Source: Pseudomonas citronellolis (GTDB taxonomy: Bacteria; Pseudomonadota; Gammaproteobacteria; Pseudomonadales; Pseudomonadaceae). From it: a stretch of DNA of 64,000 bases. The stretch lies in assembly GCF_900112375.1 (NCBI RefSeq), contig NZ_FOLS01000013.1, forward strand, positions 1 through 64,000, given 5' to 3'. Under the pieces are notes generated by a model. That model was not told where the DNA came from and made no database searches. It worked only from the letters and a program-made list of their open reading frames with translations. The position numbers were made by a program, and so were the translations under genes. This document shows, one piece after another, positions 1-7,933 of the stretch (its first letter is position 1; the number at the start of each line of letters is the position of its first letter).

Positions 1-42
1 CCGCATGGGTTTCGCAGGCTCAACCCATCCTACGAAAAGCAC
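1..42. repeat. Dispersed palindromic repeat, copy 1
   Basis: This 42-base segment at the left edge matches 20086-20127 at 40 of 42 positions, in the same orientation. The core pairs GGGTTTCGC with CCCATCCTACG, as in dispersed intergenic repeats of pseudomonads. It lies just beyond the 3' end of the minus-strand barrel gene. The window starts here, so the full element cannot be seen. Confidence 0.6.
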
Positions 43-61
43 TTCGAGGCAACGGAACGCG

Positions 62-1414
62 TCAGAAGTAATACAGCGCTTCGACCATCGTCCCCAGCCG
101 CGTGCGATCACGGCCGTTGCCGTAGGGGCGGTCGTGGTCCCGCGCGTCGAACCAGTCGTAGCGCAGCTCCGGGCGCAGCACCAGGCTCCTGGTCACGTCC
201 CAGCGCAGGCCGGTGGTGAGCGCGTTGTAGTTGCCGCGGGCGGTGCTGGTGGGGAACAGCGCGTAGCCGTCCGGGTCCTCGAAGTGTTCGCCACGCACGG
301 ACAGCGACACCTGTGGGTGGAACTGCCAGGTGACCACGGCGTTGGCGCCCCACCAGTGCGCGCCGTCGAAGCCCGGGCCGGTGACCACGTCGACGGTGCT
401 GGCCTTGCCGTCGCCGGCCTGGTGGCCGTAGACCAGTTCGGCGCCCATGGACCATTGGTCGTTGAACTTGTGCCAGCCGTTGAGCGAGTGCTGCTGCTTG
501 AGCTGGCCGCTGTCGGCGATCACCCGCGAGGGCGGCGCCTGGACGTCGGAATAGCCGTCGTTCTGTTCGTCGCCGACGAGGAATTCGTAGTCCACCCAGG
601 TGTTCATGTCCGCCGTGCGCCAGCGCAACGCGCCCATCAGCGACTTGCTGTCGTTGTTGTCGCGCAGGTTGTTCCAGCCCTGCACCACGCCCAGTTCCAG
701 GCCGAGGATGCCGCTGTCGTCGTTCTTCACCCGCACGCTGCCGAGCACGCCGGCCACGGTGCCCGGCTCGCTGACGAAGGCGTAGGTCTTGCTGGCGAAG
801 GGGTTGCGGGCGAAGCGCACGTTGGGCGGGATCTCGTAGCCCTGGGCCGGGCCGAACACCCCGGCCATCAGGCTGATGCCGGGGCCGTAGGGCAGGTAGG
901 CGGTGGCGGCGAAGTTGGGCAGCGCCAGGAACAGGTCCTCGTCCTTCTGCGCCTTGGCGGCGTCCTTCTGGTTCAGCTGCAGGCCCATGTCCCAGCCGTA
1001 GGTGCGGGCGAACTGGGCGTTGCGCCCGTAGTTGGCCTCGAAGGTGAAACCGAAGGAGAAGGCCTCGGGCCTGGGCCCGGACAAGGGGGTGATGCGCGGG
1101 ATGAAGGTGCCCTGCAGGGCCTTGTCGACGAACAGGTGCAGGCTGCCCAGTTCCAGGCCTTCGTCGGACATGCCGGTGATGGGGAAGTTGCTCAGGCCGT
1201 CGCGGCGCTCGTCGTGGGTCGAGCGGTTGTTGCGCGAGTAGCCGATGTCGAGCAGGTTGGAGACGCTGATGCCGTAGTCGCGTTGCAGGCTGTCGCCGAA
1301 CAGGCTGCGGAACAGCGTGCCTTCGGCGGGTTCGTCGGCCGGCTCGGCATGGCAGTCGATTATCGCGAAGGCGGCCAGCACCGCACCCAGCGCTTTCACC
1401 CGGATGTTGTTCAT
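62..1414 (-). CDS. Outer-membrane beta-barrel (OmpL-like bbp2 porin)
   Basis: The 450-residue protein has a Sec signal peptide (about residues 1-23, ending near CHA). It then has alternating aromatic/polar strands and ends in YYF, the C-terminal aromatic signature recognised by the Bam machinery. The overall pattern resembles the 'putative beta-barrel porin-2' (OmpL-like) family. It is the last gene of the 1-9 kb catabolic operon and probably admits the substrate through the outer membrane. The leader carries an AAnAAnAA motif 12-23 bases before the ATG, so translation is probably under Hfq/Crc control. The Shine-Dalgarno sequence is weak (AAGAG). Substrate unknown. Confidence 0.75.
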   Translation of the reverse strand: MNNIRVKALGAVLAAFAIIDCHAEPADEPAEGTLFRSLFGDSLQRDYGISVSNLLDIGYSRNNRSTHDERRDGLSNFPITGMSDEGLELGSLHLFVDKALQGTFIPRITPLSGPRPEAFSFGFTFEANYGRNAQFARTYGWDMGLQLNQKDAAKAQKDEDLFLALPNFAATAYLPYGPGISLMAGVFGPAQGYEIPPNVRFARNPFASKTYAFVSEPGTVAGVLGSVRVKNDDSGILGLELGVVQGWNNLRDNNDSKSLMGALRWRTADMNTWVDYEFLVGDEQNDGYSDVQAPPSRVIADSGQLKQQHSLNGWHKFNDQWSMGAELVYGHQAGDGKASTVDVVTGPGFDGAHWWGANAVVTWQFHPQVSLSVRGEHFEDPDGYALFPTSTARGNYNALTTGLRWDVTRSLVLRPELRYDWFDARDHDRPYGNGRDRTRLGTMVEALYYF

Positions 1415-1425
1415 GGAAGTGGACT

Positions 1426-1437
1426 CTTGTTGTTGTT
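1426..1437 (-). promoter_or_regulatory. Hfq/Crc (CA) motif in barrel-gene leader
   Basis: The sense strand reads AACAACAACAAG, two overlapping exact AAnAAnAA motifs, 12-23 bases before the ATG at 1414. This is where Hfq/Crc binding blocks ribosome access in known pseudomonad targets. Confidence 0.6.
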
Positions 1438-1504
1438 CTGTCAGTGGGGTGAGGCCCGGCGTCCCTGCCGGCGCGGGCCGTTGCCGGCCCGCGGATTCAC
1501 GCAG

Positions 1505-1882
1505 TCAGAGGTGGGTGGCCTGGAACGCGCACTGCCGCCAGCCGCCCTCCCCGCGCAGCCACACCTGGGTGGCGTAGGCCTTCATCAGCCGCTCCTCGCC
1601 GCTCTCGCGCAGGACGATGGCCTGCTCCAGGCGGCCGCTGGCGATGGCGGTGTCGCCGAGCACGCGCACGCGCATGTCGCTGCGCTCGACGCGGAGGAAG
1701 TCGATGTGCCTGGCGACCATTTCCAGGTACTGCGCCTTGTCGTCCACCTTGCCGGTGGCGTGGACGTGCACCAGGGCGTCGTCCATCAGCGCCGCCAGGG
1801 TTTGCAGGTCGCGCTGCACCAGGGCGCGGCAGCGTTCGCTTTCCAGACGCAGGATTTCCTCGCGGATGGCTTCAGCGTGCAT
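1505..1882 (-). CDS. SnoaL-like / NTF2-fold protein (DUF4440 type)
   Basis: A 125-residue cytoplasmic protein with the small alpha+beta cone-fold pattern: an N-terminal helix with conserved Glu/Arg, an ALVHVHATG strand and a WLRGEGGW C-terminal strand. Members are dehydratases, isomerases or non-catalytic ligand-binding proteins. It overlaps the end of the upstream FAH gene by 11 bases and has GGGAG before its ATG, so it is translationally coupled. An accessory isomerase/dehydratase role in the aromatic pathway is inferred; the catalytic residues cannot be assigned from sequence alone. Confidence 0.75.
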   Translation of the reverse strand: MHAEAIREEILRLESERCRALVQRDLQTLAALMDDALVHVHATGKVDDKAQYLEMVARHIDFLRVERSDMRVRVLGDTAIASGRLEQAIVLRESGEERLMKAYATQVWLRGEGGWRQCAFQATHL

Positions 1883-2756
1883 GGCCGTCTCCCACCGCGC
1901 GCTCGGCGCGGACGACGTTCTCGATGGCGCCCAGGCCGTCGATCTCCACCCGTACCCGGTCGCCCTCGCGCAGCCAGCGCGGCGGCTTGAAGCCCGCGCC
2001 GACGCCGCCGGGGGTGCCGCTGAAGATCACGTCGCCCGGCTCCAGGGTCATCACCTTGGACAGGTGCTCGACCTGCTGGTAGCAGTCGAAGATCAGCTCG
2101 CGGGTGTTGGACTCCTGGCGCTGCTCGTCGTTGACGAAGCAGCGGATACCCAGCTCGTGCGGGTTGCCCACCTCGTCCGGGGTGACCAGCCAGGGGCCGA
2201 AGGGCGCGTGGCCGTCGAACGACTTGCCGAGCACGAACTGCGAAGTGCGCAGCTGCCAGTCGCGCACGCTCACGTCGTTGCCCACGCAGTAGCCGAAGAT
2301 CGCGTCCCGAGCCTGCTCGCGGCTGACGTGGCGGCAGCGCTTGCCGATCACGAAGACCATCTCGGCCTCGTAGTCCAGCTGCTCCGACACCAGCGGCAGG
2401 TCGATGGGCGCATAGGGGCCGTTGGCCGCGGTGTTCATCATGGCGAACCACAGCTGGTCGGCCGGCGTGGCCATGCCCGACTCGGCGACGTGGTCGGCGT
2501 AGTTCAGGCCGATGCCGAGGATCTTGCCCGGGCGCGGCAGCGGGGCCAGGAGGGTCACTTCGTCGAGGACGAAGTCGGCCTTCTGGATCTGCGCCAGGCG
2601 CTGCAGCGGCTCCTGCCAGAACTGCCATTCGCCGATCAGCCCGGCCATGTCGCGCGGCGCGGCGGACAGGTGGTCGGCGACGCGGATGATGCCGTCGCCG
2701 TTGACGATGCCGACGCCCACCAGGCCGCCGGGGGTCTTGAAGGTGCAGAGTTTCAT
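1872..2756 (-). CDS. Fumarylacetoacetate hydrolase (FAH) family protein
   Basis: A 294-residue FAH-fold enzyme. The N-terminal segment MKLCTFKTPGG is typical, and the acidic metal-ligand region includes YEAEMVFVIGK and VGNDVSVRDW. The C-terminal half holds LEPGDVIFSGTPGGVG, the family signature. FAH enzymes are Mg/Mn-dependent and hydrolyse beta-diketo acids or isomerise/decarboxylate ring-cleavage products. Next to a VOC dioxygenase and a ring hydroxylase it most likely processes the ring-cleavage product. SD AAGGA lies 8 bases from the ATG, and the gene is 10 bases downstream of the dioxygenase gene. Confidence 0.88.
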   Translation of the reverse strand: MKLCTFKTPGGLVGVGIVNGDGIIRVADHLSAAPRDMAGLIGEWQFWQEPLQRLAQIQKADFVLDEVTLLAPLPRPGKILGIGLNYADHVAESGMATPADQLWFAMMNTAANGPYAPIDLPLVSEQLDYEAEMVFVIGKRCRHVSREQARDAIFGYCVGNDVSVRDWQLRTSQFVLGKSFDGHAPFGPWLVTPDEVGNPHELGIRCFVNDEQRQESNTRELIFDCYQQVEHLSKVMTLEPGDVIFSGTPGGVGAGFKPPRWLREGDRVRVEIDGLGAIENVVRAERAVGDGHAR

Positions 2757-2766
2757 GGTCGTTTCC

Positions 2767-3345
2767 TTATCCCAGTACGGTGCGGGTGCCGGTGGCAGCG
2801 GTGCCCAGCCGGCAGAGTTCGGCGTCGCTGGCGCCGCTGCGCCACAGCGCGACCATGGCGTCGGGGTCGAACTCCAGGCCGATGGGGTCGTTGGCGAAGG
2901 TTTCGCTGTGGAAGAAGGCCGCGGCGTCGGCGGCCTCGACGAAGTTGTCCACCTGCAGCTCGATGTCGTTGTGCTCCGGGTCGCGGAAGTACAGCGAGGT
3001 GGTCGGCCCGTGGTTGATGCACCAGTAGGGGCGGATGCCCTCCTGTTTCAGGCGCAGGTAGGTGTTGAGCAGGTCGGCGATGCTGGCGTAGCTGTAGGCG
3101 ATGTGGTGCATGCCGGTGGTTTCCTCCGCCTTGGGCGGCAGGTGCGGCATGTTGAAGAAGGCCAGGCGGTGGTGCTCGTCGTCGTAGGTGATGAAGGTGA
3201 GGATGTCGTCCTCGAACACCAGCTCGGCCTGGAACAGCTTGCGGTACCAGTCGACCATGGCCTTGCGGTCGGCGCAGCGGAACACCAGGTGGGCCATTTT
3301 CATCGGCACGATGCGCTCGGCGGGCGTGGCTTGGGAAGCAGTCAT
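2767..3345 (-). CDS. VOC-family protein, probable one-domain extradiol dioxygenase
   Basis: A 192-residue protein of the vicinal oxygen chelate superfamily with two beta-alpha-beta-beta-beta modules. Candidate metal ligands are the His of MAHLVF, the His pair of GMHHIAY and the Glu of NDIELQVD, matching the His-His-Glu triad of type I extradiol dioxygenases. RDPEHNDIELQVDN is typical of catechol 2,3-dioxygenase-like proteins. It sits between the FAH hydrolase and the E2 gene, and a flavin monooxygenase lies upstream, consistent with cleavage of a catechol made by that enzyme. SD AAGGAG. A lyase or isomerase role is the alternative. Confidence 0.8.
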   Translation of the reverse strand: MTASQATPAERIVPMKMAHLVFRCADRKAMVDWYRKLFQAELVFEDDILTFITYDDEHHRLAFFNMPHLPPKAEETTGMHHIAYSYASIADLLNTYLRLKQEGIRPYWCINHGPTTSLYFRDPEHNDIELQVDNFVEAADAAAFFHSETFANDPIGLEFDPDAMVALWRSGASDAELCRLGTAATGTRTVLG

Positions 3346-3368
3346 ATCCGTTCTCCTTGTTGTCGTAC

Positions 3369-4637
3369 TCAGACCAGCACCCGGCGGAAGTCGCCGAGCA
3401 GGGTCGCCAGGTAGGCCAGGAAGCGCCCGGCCTCGGCGCCGTCCACCGCGCGGTGGTCCCAGGACAGCGACAGCGGCAGCTGCAGGCGCGGTTCGAAGGC
3501 GCTGCCGTTCCAGCGCGGTTGCAGCTCGGCGCGGCCGACGCCGAGGATCGCCACTTCCGGCGCGTTGATGATCGGCGTGAAGTGGCCGCCGCCGATGCCG
3601 CCCAGGGACGAGATCGAGAAGCAGCCGCCCTGCATCTGCGCCGGGCTCAGCTTGCCGTTGCGGGCCAGTTGCGAGAGCTCGGCCATCTCCTGCGCCAGCG
3701 CGGCGATGCCCTTGCGCTCGGCATCGCGGATCACCGGCACCACCAGGCCGTTGGGGGTGTCGGCGGCGAAGCCGATGTGGAAGTAGTGCTTCTGCACCAC
3801 TTCGTCGCCCTCCAGGCTCACGTTGAACTGCGGGAAGCGTTGCAGCGCCGCCACGCAGGCCTTGATCAGGAAGGCCAGCAGGGTGACCTTGGCCTGCCCT
3901 TCGCGCGCCTCGTGGTTGAGCTGCACGCGCAGCGCCTCCAGCTCGGTGACGTCGGCCTGGCTGTGGTTGGTGACGTGGGGGATGCTCACCCAGTTGCGGT
4001 GCAGGTTGGCCGCCGAGATGCGCTTGATGCGCGACAGCGTGCGGCGCTCGACGTGGCCAAACTGGGCGAAGTCCACCTGCGGCCAGGGCAGCAGGTCGAG
4101 CCCGCCGCCGAGTTTGGCCGCAGCCGGTTGTTCACGCTGGGCCTTGACGTAGGCCAGCACGTCCTCGCGCAGCACCCGGCCGTTGGGGCCGCTGGCCGGC
4201 ACCTGGTCGAGGTCCACGGCCAGTTCGCGGGCCAGCTTGCGCACCGCCGGGCCGGCCAGGGCCAGTTGTGGCTTGCGGATTTCTTCGGTGCTGGGTGCCG
4301 GGGCGGGGGCGACAGGCGCAGGAGCGGCGGCCACCGGCTCGGCTTTCGCCACGACGGGCGCAACCTCGGGAGCCACAGGTGCAGCGGGAGTAGCAGCACC
4401 CTCCCCGGCCGGCTCGATATGGGCGATCACGCTGCCGCGCGACACCTTGTCGCCCGGCTTGATCAGCACTTCGCGAATGGTGCAGGACAGGGTGCTGGGC
4501 ACGTCCATCACCGCCTTGTCGGATTCGAGCACGATCAGCGGCTGTTCCACGGCGACCACGTCGCCGGCCTTGATCAGCACCTCGACCACCGGCAGGTCCT
4601 TGAAGTCGCCGATATCCGGAACCATCAGTTGTTGCAT
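3369..4637 (-). CDS. aceF: Dihydrolipoamide acetyltransferase (E2) of a PDH-type complex
   Basis: A 422-residue E2. It has one lipoyl domain (lipoyl Lys about residue 41, in ESDKAVMD), an Ala/Pro/Val-rich linker, a peripheral subunit-binding domain (AVRKLAREL...GRVLREDV) and the catalytic acyltransferase domain ending with DHRAVDG. Housekeeping gamma-proteobacterial AceF usually carries two or three lipoyl domains, so this is a short paralog. The ATG at 4637 is preferred because GAGGAG lies 8 bases upstream; the in-frame GTG at 4646 is too close to it. It pairs with the E1 gene 12 bases upstream. No E3 gene is nearby, so E3 must be supplied from elsewhere. Confidence 0.9.
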   Translation of the reverse strand: MQQLMVPDIGDFKDLPVVEVLIKAGDVVAVEQPLIVLESDKAVMDVPSTLSCTIREVLIKPGDKVSRGSVIAHIEPAGEGAATPAAPVAPEVAPVVAKAEPVAAAPAPVAPAPAPSTEEIRKPQLALAGPAVRKLARELAVDLDQVPASGPNGRVLREDVLAYVKAQREQPAAAKLGGGLDLLPWPQVDFAQFGHVERRTLSRIKRISAANLHRNWVSIPHVTNHSQADVTELEALRVQLNHEAREGQAKVTLLAFLIKACVAALQRFPQFNVSLEGDEVVQKHYFHIGFAADTPNGLVVPVIRDAERKGIAALAQEMAELSQLARNGKLSPAQMQGGCFSISSLGGIGGGHFTPIINAPEVAILGVGRAELQPRWNGSAFEPRLQLPLSLSWDHRAVDGAEAGRFLAYLATLLGDFRRVLV

Positions 4638-4649
4638 GGCATTCACTCC

Positions 4650-7310
4650 TCAACGGTTCCAGGGGGCGCCGGCGGCGCCGTCGATGGCGTAGCGCGCGCG
4701 GGCCTGGGCATGCTTGTCGCGGTCGATGCCGGCCAGCGCCGCCAGGGCGATGTGCTGGCGGTCCAGCTCGAAGAAGCGGCGCAACGCCGGGCGGGTGTCG
4801 CTGCGGCCGAAGCCGTCGGTGCCCAGGGCGGTGTATGGCGCCTGCAGGTAGGGCGCGATCAGCTGCGCATAGCCGCGCACGTAGTCGCTGGCGGCCACCA
4901 CCGGCACCTCGCCCGGCAGGCAGGTTTGCAGGTGGCTGCGCGCCTCGCTGTCATCGCCGAACAGTTGCTCGCGCTCGACCTCGCGGGCCTCGCGGGCCAG
5001 TTCGGAGAAGCTGGTGACGCTCCAGATCTCGCTGGCCACGCCCCACTCTTCGGCGAGCAGTTCGGCGGCGCCGATGACCTCGCGCAGGATGGCCCCGGAG
5101 CCGAGCAGGCGGACCGCCGGCTTGCCCTCGCCACGGGTGCCGAACAGGCGCATGCCCTTGATCACGTCGGCGTGCTGCGCGGCGTCCAGCGGCGCCTGCA
5201 CGTAGTTCTCGTTGGTCACCGTCAGGTAGTAGAACTCGTCGTGCTGCTCCTGGAGCATGCGCCGGCCGCCGTGATCGATGATCACCGCCGCCTCGCTGGC
5301 GAAGGCCGGGTCGTAGGCGCGGCAGTTGGGCACGGTGGAGGCGATCAGCTGGCTGGTGCCGTCCTGGTGCTGCAGGCCCTCGCCGGCCAGGGTGGTGCGC
5401 CCGGCCGTGGCGCCGATCAGGAAGCCGCGGGCGCGCTGGTCGGCGGCGGCCCAGATGAGGTCGCCGATGCGCTGGAAGCCGAACATCGAGTAGTAGATGT
5501 AGAACGGCAGCATGGCCACGCCGTTGACGCTGTAGGAGGTGGCCGCCGCGACCCAGGAGGAAATCGCCCCGGCCTCGGTGATGCCCTCTTCCAGCAGTTG
5601 GCCGTCGCGCGCCTCCTTGTAGTAGAGCATCGCCCCGGCGTCTTCCGGCTCGTAGAGCTGGCCGGCCGGCGAGTAGATGCCGATCTGCCGGAACAGGTTG
5701 GCCATGCCGAAGGTGCGCGCCTCGTCGGCGACGATCGGCACGATGCGCGGGCCCAGCTGCTTGTCCTTGAGTAGGTTGGAGAACAGCCGCACCACCGCGG
5801 TGGTGGTCGAGCTTTCGCGTTCGTCCGGTTGCAGGGCGAACTGCGCATAGCTCTCCAGCGCCGGCAGCGCCAAGGGTTCGGCCTGGCCGACGCGGCACGG
5901 CAGGTAGCCGCCCAGGGTTTCGCGGCGCTCGCGCAGGTAGCGCAGCTCGGCGCTGTCCTCGGCCGGCTTGTAGAAGCGCATTTCTTCCAGGGCGGCGTCG
6001 TCCAGCGGCAGGGCGAAGCGGTCGCGGAAGGCCTTGAGCGCGTCGATGTCGAGTTTCTTCTGCTGGTGCGAGGTGTTGCGCGACTCGCCGGCCTGGCCCA
6101 TGCCGAAGCCTTTCTTGGTCTTGGCCAGGATCACTGTCGGCCGGCCGTCGTGCGCCTTGGCCGCGGCGAAGGCGGCGTGCAGCTTACGGAAGTCGTGGCC
6201 GCCGCGGCGCAGCCCGTCGATCTCCTCGGGGCTCATGTGCGAGACCAGCGCCTGCAGTTCCGGGTCGAGGTCGAAGAAGTGCGCGCGGTTGTAGTTGCCG
6301 TCGTTGGCGCCGAGGGTCTGGTACTGCCCATCGACGGTGTGGGCGAAGCGGCGCAGCAGCACGTGGTTGCGGTCGCGGGCGAACAGCGCGTCCCAGTCCG
6401 AGCCCCAGATCACCTTGATCACGTTCCAGCCGGCGCCGCTGAACAGCGCTTCCAGCTCCTGGATGATCTGCCCGTTGCCGCGCACCGGGCCGTCCAGGCG
6501 CTGCAGGTTGCAGTTGATCACGAAGGTCAGGTTGTCGAGCTTCTCGCGGGCGGCCAGGGACAGCGCGGCGAGGGATTCCGGCTCGTCCATCTCGCCGTCG
6601 CCGAACACGCCCCAGACGTGGCGCCGGGCGGTGTCGGCGATGCCGCGGTGCTCCAGGTAGCGGAGGAAGCGCGCCTGGTAGATGGCGCTGATCGGGCCGA
6701 TGCCCATGGAGCCGGTGGGGAACTGCCAGAAGTCCGGCATCAGCCAGGGGTGCGGGTAGGAGCACAGGCCGCCGCCGTCCACTTCCTGGCGGTAGCGCTG
6801 CAGTTGTTCCTCGCCCAGGCGCCCTTCGAGGAAGGCGCGGGCGTAGACGCCGGGCGCCGAGTGCGGCTGGAAGTACACCAGGTCGCCCTTGCCGGCGGCG
6901 CTGTCGGCGCGGAAGAAGTGGTTGAAGCCGACCTCGAAGATTTCCGCCGCCGAGGCGTAGCTGGCGATGTGGCCGCCCAGCTCGCCATAGGCCTTGTTGG
7001 CCCGCGCCACCATGGCCAGGGCATTCCAGCGGATGATCGAGGTGATGCGTTCCTCCATGGCCAGGTCGCCGGGGAAGGCCGGCTGCCGCTCCAGGGGGAT
7101 GCTGTTCTGGTACAGCGAATAGGGGTGCGCCGAGGGCCGCACGCCCAGGTGGCTGGCGTGCTCGGCCAGGCGTTGCAGGAGGAAGTCGACGCGCTCGCCG
7201 CCGGCGCTGCGCGCCACGGCCTCCAGGGCGTCGAGCCATTCGTGGGTTTCCTGGCGGTCGCTGTCCTGTTCGGCGCGCTCGCGGGATGATTCGGTGATCC
7301 TGGCTGTCAT
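4650..7310 (-). CDS. aceE: Pyruvate dehydrogenase E1, homodimeric type
   Basis: An 886-residue homodimeric alpha-ketoacid dehydrogenase E1 of the AceE family, full length for the family. The N-terminal ETHEWLDALEAV is the E2-binding segment. The thiamine-diphosphate motif GDGEMDEPES (about residue 237) runs to VINCNLQRLDGP. The ATG at 7310 is chosen because it places the conserved N-terminus correctly; the 28 residues upstream in frame are Arg-rich and unlike the family. With the adjacent E2 it should decarboxylate pyruvate, or a related 2-oxoacid released by ring cleavage, to an acyl-CoA. Its place inside an aromatic operon implies a dedicated paralog. Confidence 0.92.
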   Translation of the reverse strand: MTARITESSRERAEQDSDRQETHEWLDALEAVARSAGGERVDFLLQRLAEHASHLGVRPSAHPYSLYQNSIPLERQPAFPGDLAMEERITSIIRWNALAMVARANKAYGELGGHIASYASAAEIFEVGFNHFFRADSAAGKGDLVYFQPHSAPGVYARAFLEGRLGEEQLQRYRQEVDGGGLCSYPHPWLMPDFWQFPTGSMGIGPISAIYQARFLRYLEHRGIADTARRHVWGVFGDGEMDEPESLAALSLAAREKLDNLTFVINCNLQRLDGPVRGNGQIIQELEALFSGAGWNVIKVIWGSDWDALFARDRNHVLLRRFAHTVDGQYQTLGANDGNYNRAHFFDLDPELQALVSHMSPEEIDGLRRGGHDFRKLHAAFAAAKAHDGRPTVILAKTKKGFGMGQAGESRNTSHQQKKLDIDALKAFRDRFALPLDDAALEEMRFYKPAEDSAELRYLRERRETLGGYLPCRVGQAEPLALPALESYAQFALQPDERESSTTTAVVRLFSNLLKDKQLGPRIVPIVADEARTFGMANLFRQIGIYSPAGQLYEPEDAGAMLYYKEARDGQLLEEGITEAGAISSWVAAATSYSVNGVAMLPFYIYYSMFGFQRIGDLIWAAADQRARGFLIGATAGRTTLAGEGLQHQDGTSQLIASTVPNCRAYDPAFASEAAVIIDHGGRRMLQEQHDEFYYLTVTNENYVQAPLDAAQHADVIKGMRLFGTRGEGKPAVRLLGSGAILREVIGAAELLAEEWGVASEIWSVTSFSELAREAREVEREQLFGDDSEARSHLQTCLPGEVPVVAASDYVRGYAQLIAPYLQAPYTALGTDGFGRSDTRPALRRFFELDRQHIALAALAGIDRDKHAQARARYAIDGAAGAPWNR

Positions 7311-7353
7311 GGTTCTTCGCTCGATCAGGGTTTCGCAGACGCGAGCCGCCCTC

Positions 7354-7376
7354 CGGCGCCCCCTGCGGGGGCGCCG
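7354..7376. repeat. Intergenic hairpin between reductase and E1 genes
   Basis: A perfect 10-base stem (CGGCGCCCCC / GGGGGCGCCG) with a 3-base loop lies in the 100-base gap between the flavin reductase and E1 genes. No T-run follows on either strand, so it is more likely an mRNA stability or processing element than a terminator. Confidence 0.4.
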
Positions 7377-7410
7377 TGGCGTTCGCGCGGTCAATCGTCG
7401 GTGCGCGGGC

Positions 7411-7917
7411 CTACCAGCCTTCGCGGCTACCGTTCCATTCGGCGCCCGGCGAGCGGGCGTGCATCTGGTGGTAGCGGCCGCTGTAGAACAGCAGCGGCTT
7501 GCGCTGCTCGCCGATGCGCAGGTGTTCCACCTCGCCGATGTACAGCTGGTGGTCGCCGGCCGGGTGCACGTCCACCGTGCGCGCCACCAGTTGCACTAGG
7601 CTGCCGTCCAGCAGCGGGGTGTCCTGGTGCTGGCAGAACGGCAGCTCCAGCCCCTCCTCCGGGCGCCCGCCGAAGTGCGCGCTCAGCGGGCGCTGGGTCT
7701 CGGCGAGGAAGTTCACGCCGTAGCGCACGCCCTCCTTCACCCACTGGTTGAAGCGCGAGGCGTTGCGCACCGAGACGAGGATCAGCGGCGGCTCCAGCGA
7801 CACCGACATGAAGGCGTTGGCGGTCATGCCGGCCGGCTCGCCGTCGGCGAGGTAGGTGATCACGGTGACGCCGGTGGCGAACTGGCCCATCACCGAACGC
7901 AGGAGTTTAGGGTCCAT
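7411..7917 (-). CDS. Flavin reductase (HpaC/HsaB-like) of a two-component monooxygenase
   Basis: A 168-residue flavin reductase-like FMN-binding protein. It starts LLRSVMGQFATGVTVIT, followed by GMTANAFMSVSLEPPLILVS and GVNFLAETQ; the C-terminal HAGDHQLYIGEV-like segment is also typical. Such reductases pass FMNH2 or FADH2, made with NAD(P)H, to a partner oxygenase. The partner is encoded 16 bases upstream (7934-9160). SD GGGAGG precedes the ATG. This pairing is the standard arrangement of group D flavin monooxygenases. Confidence 0.9.
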   Translation of the reverse strand: MDPKLLRSVMGQFATGVTVITYLADGEPAGMTANAFMSVSLEPPLILVSVRNASRFNQWVKEGVRYGVNFLAETQRPLSAHFGGRPEEGLELPFCQHQDTPLLDGSLVQLVARTVDVHPAGDHQLYIGEVEHLRIGEQRKPLLFYSGRYHQMHARSPGAEWNGSREGW

Positions 7918-7933
7918 GGGGTTGCCCTCCCGG

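Noticed and set aside
5-1990. Long plus-strand ORF (661 codons) opposite the barrel, SnoaL and FAH genes
   Set aside because: Val/Ala/Gly/His/Gln-rich translation with no domain. It is the antisense shadow of three genes with signal peptide, family motifs and good SD sites. Many similar shadows occur in this high-GC sequence.
3357-5774. 805-codon plus-strand ORF opposite the E2/E1 genes
   Set aside because: Low-complexity composition of an antisense frame; E1 and E2 on the other strand have complete catalytic motifs.
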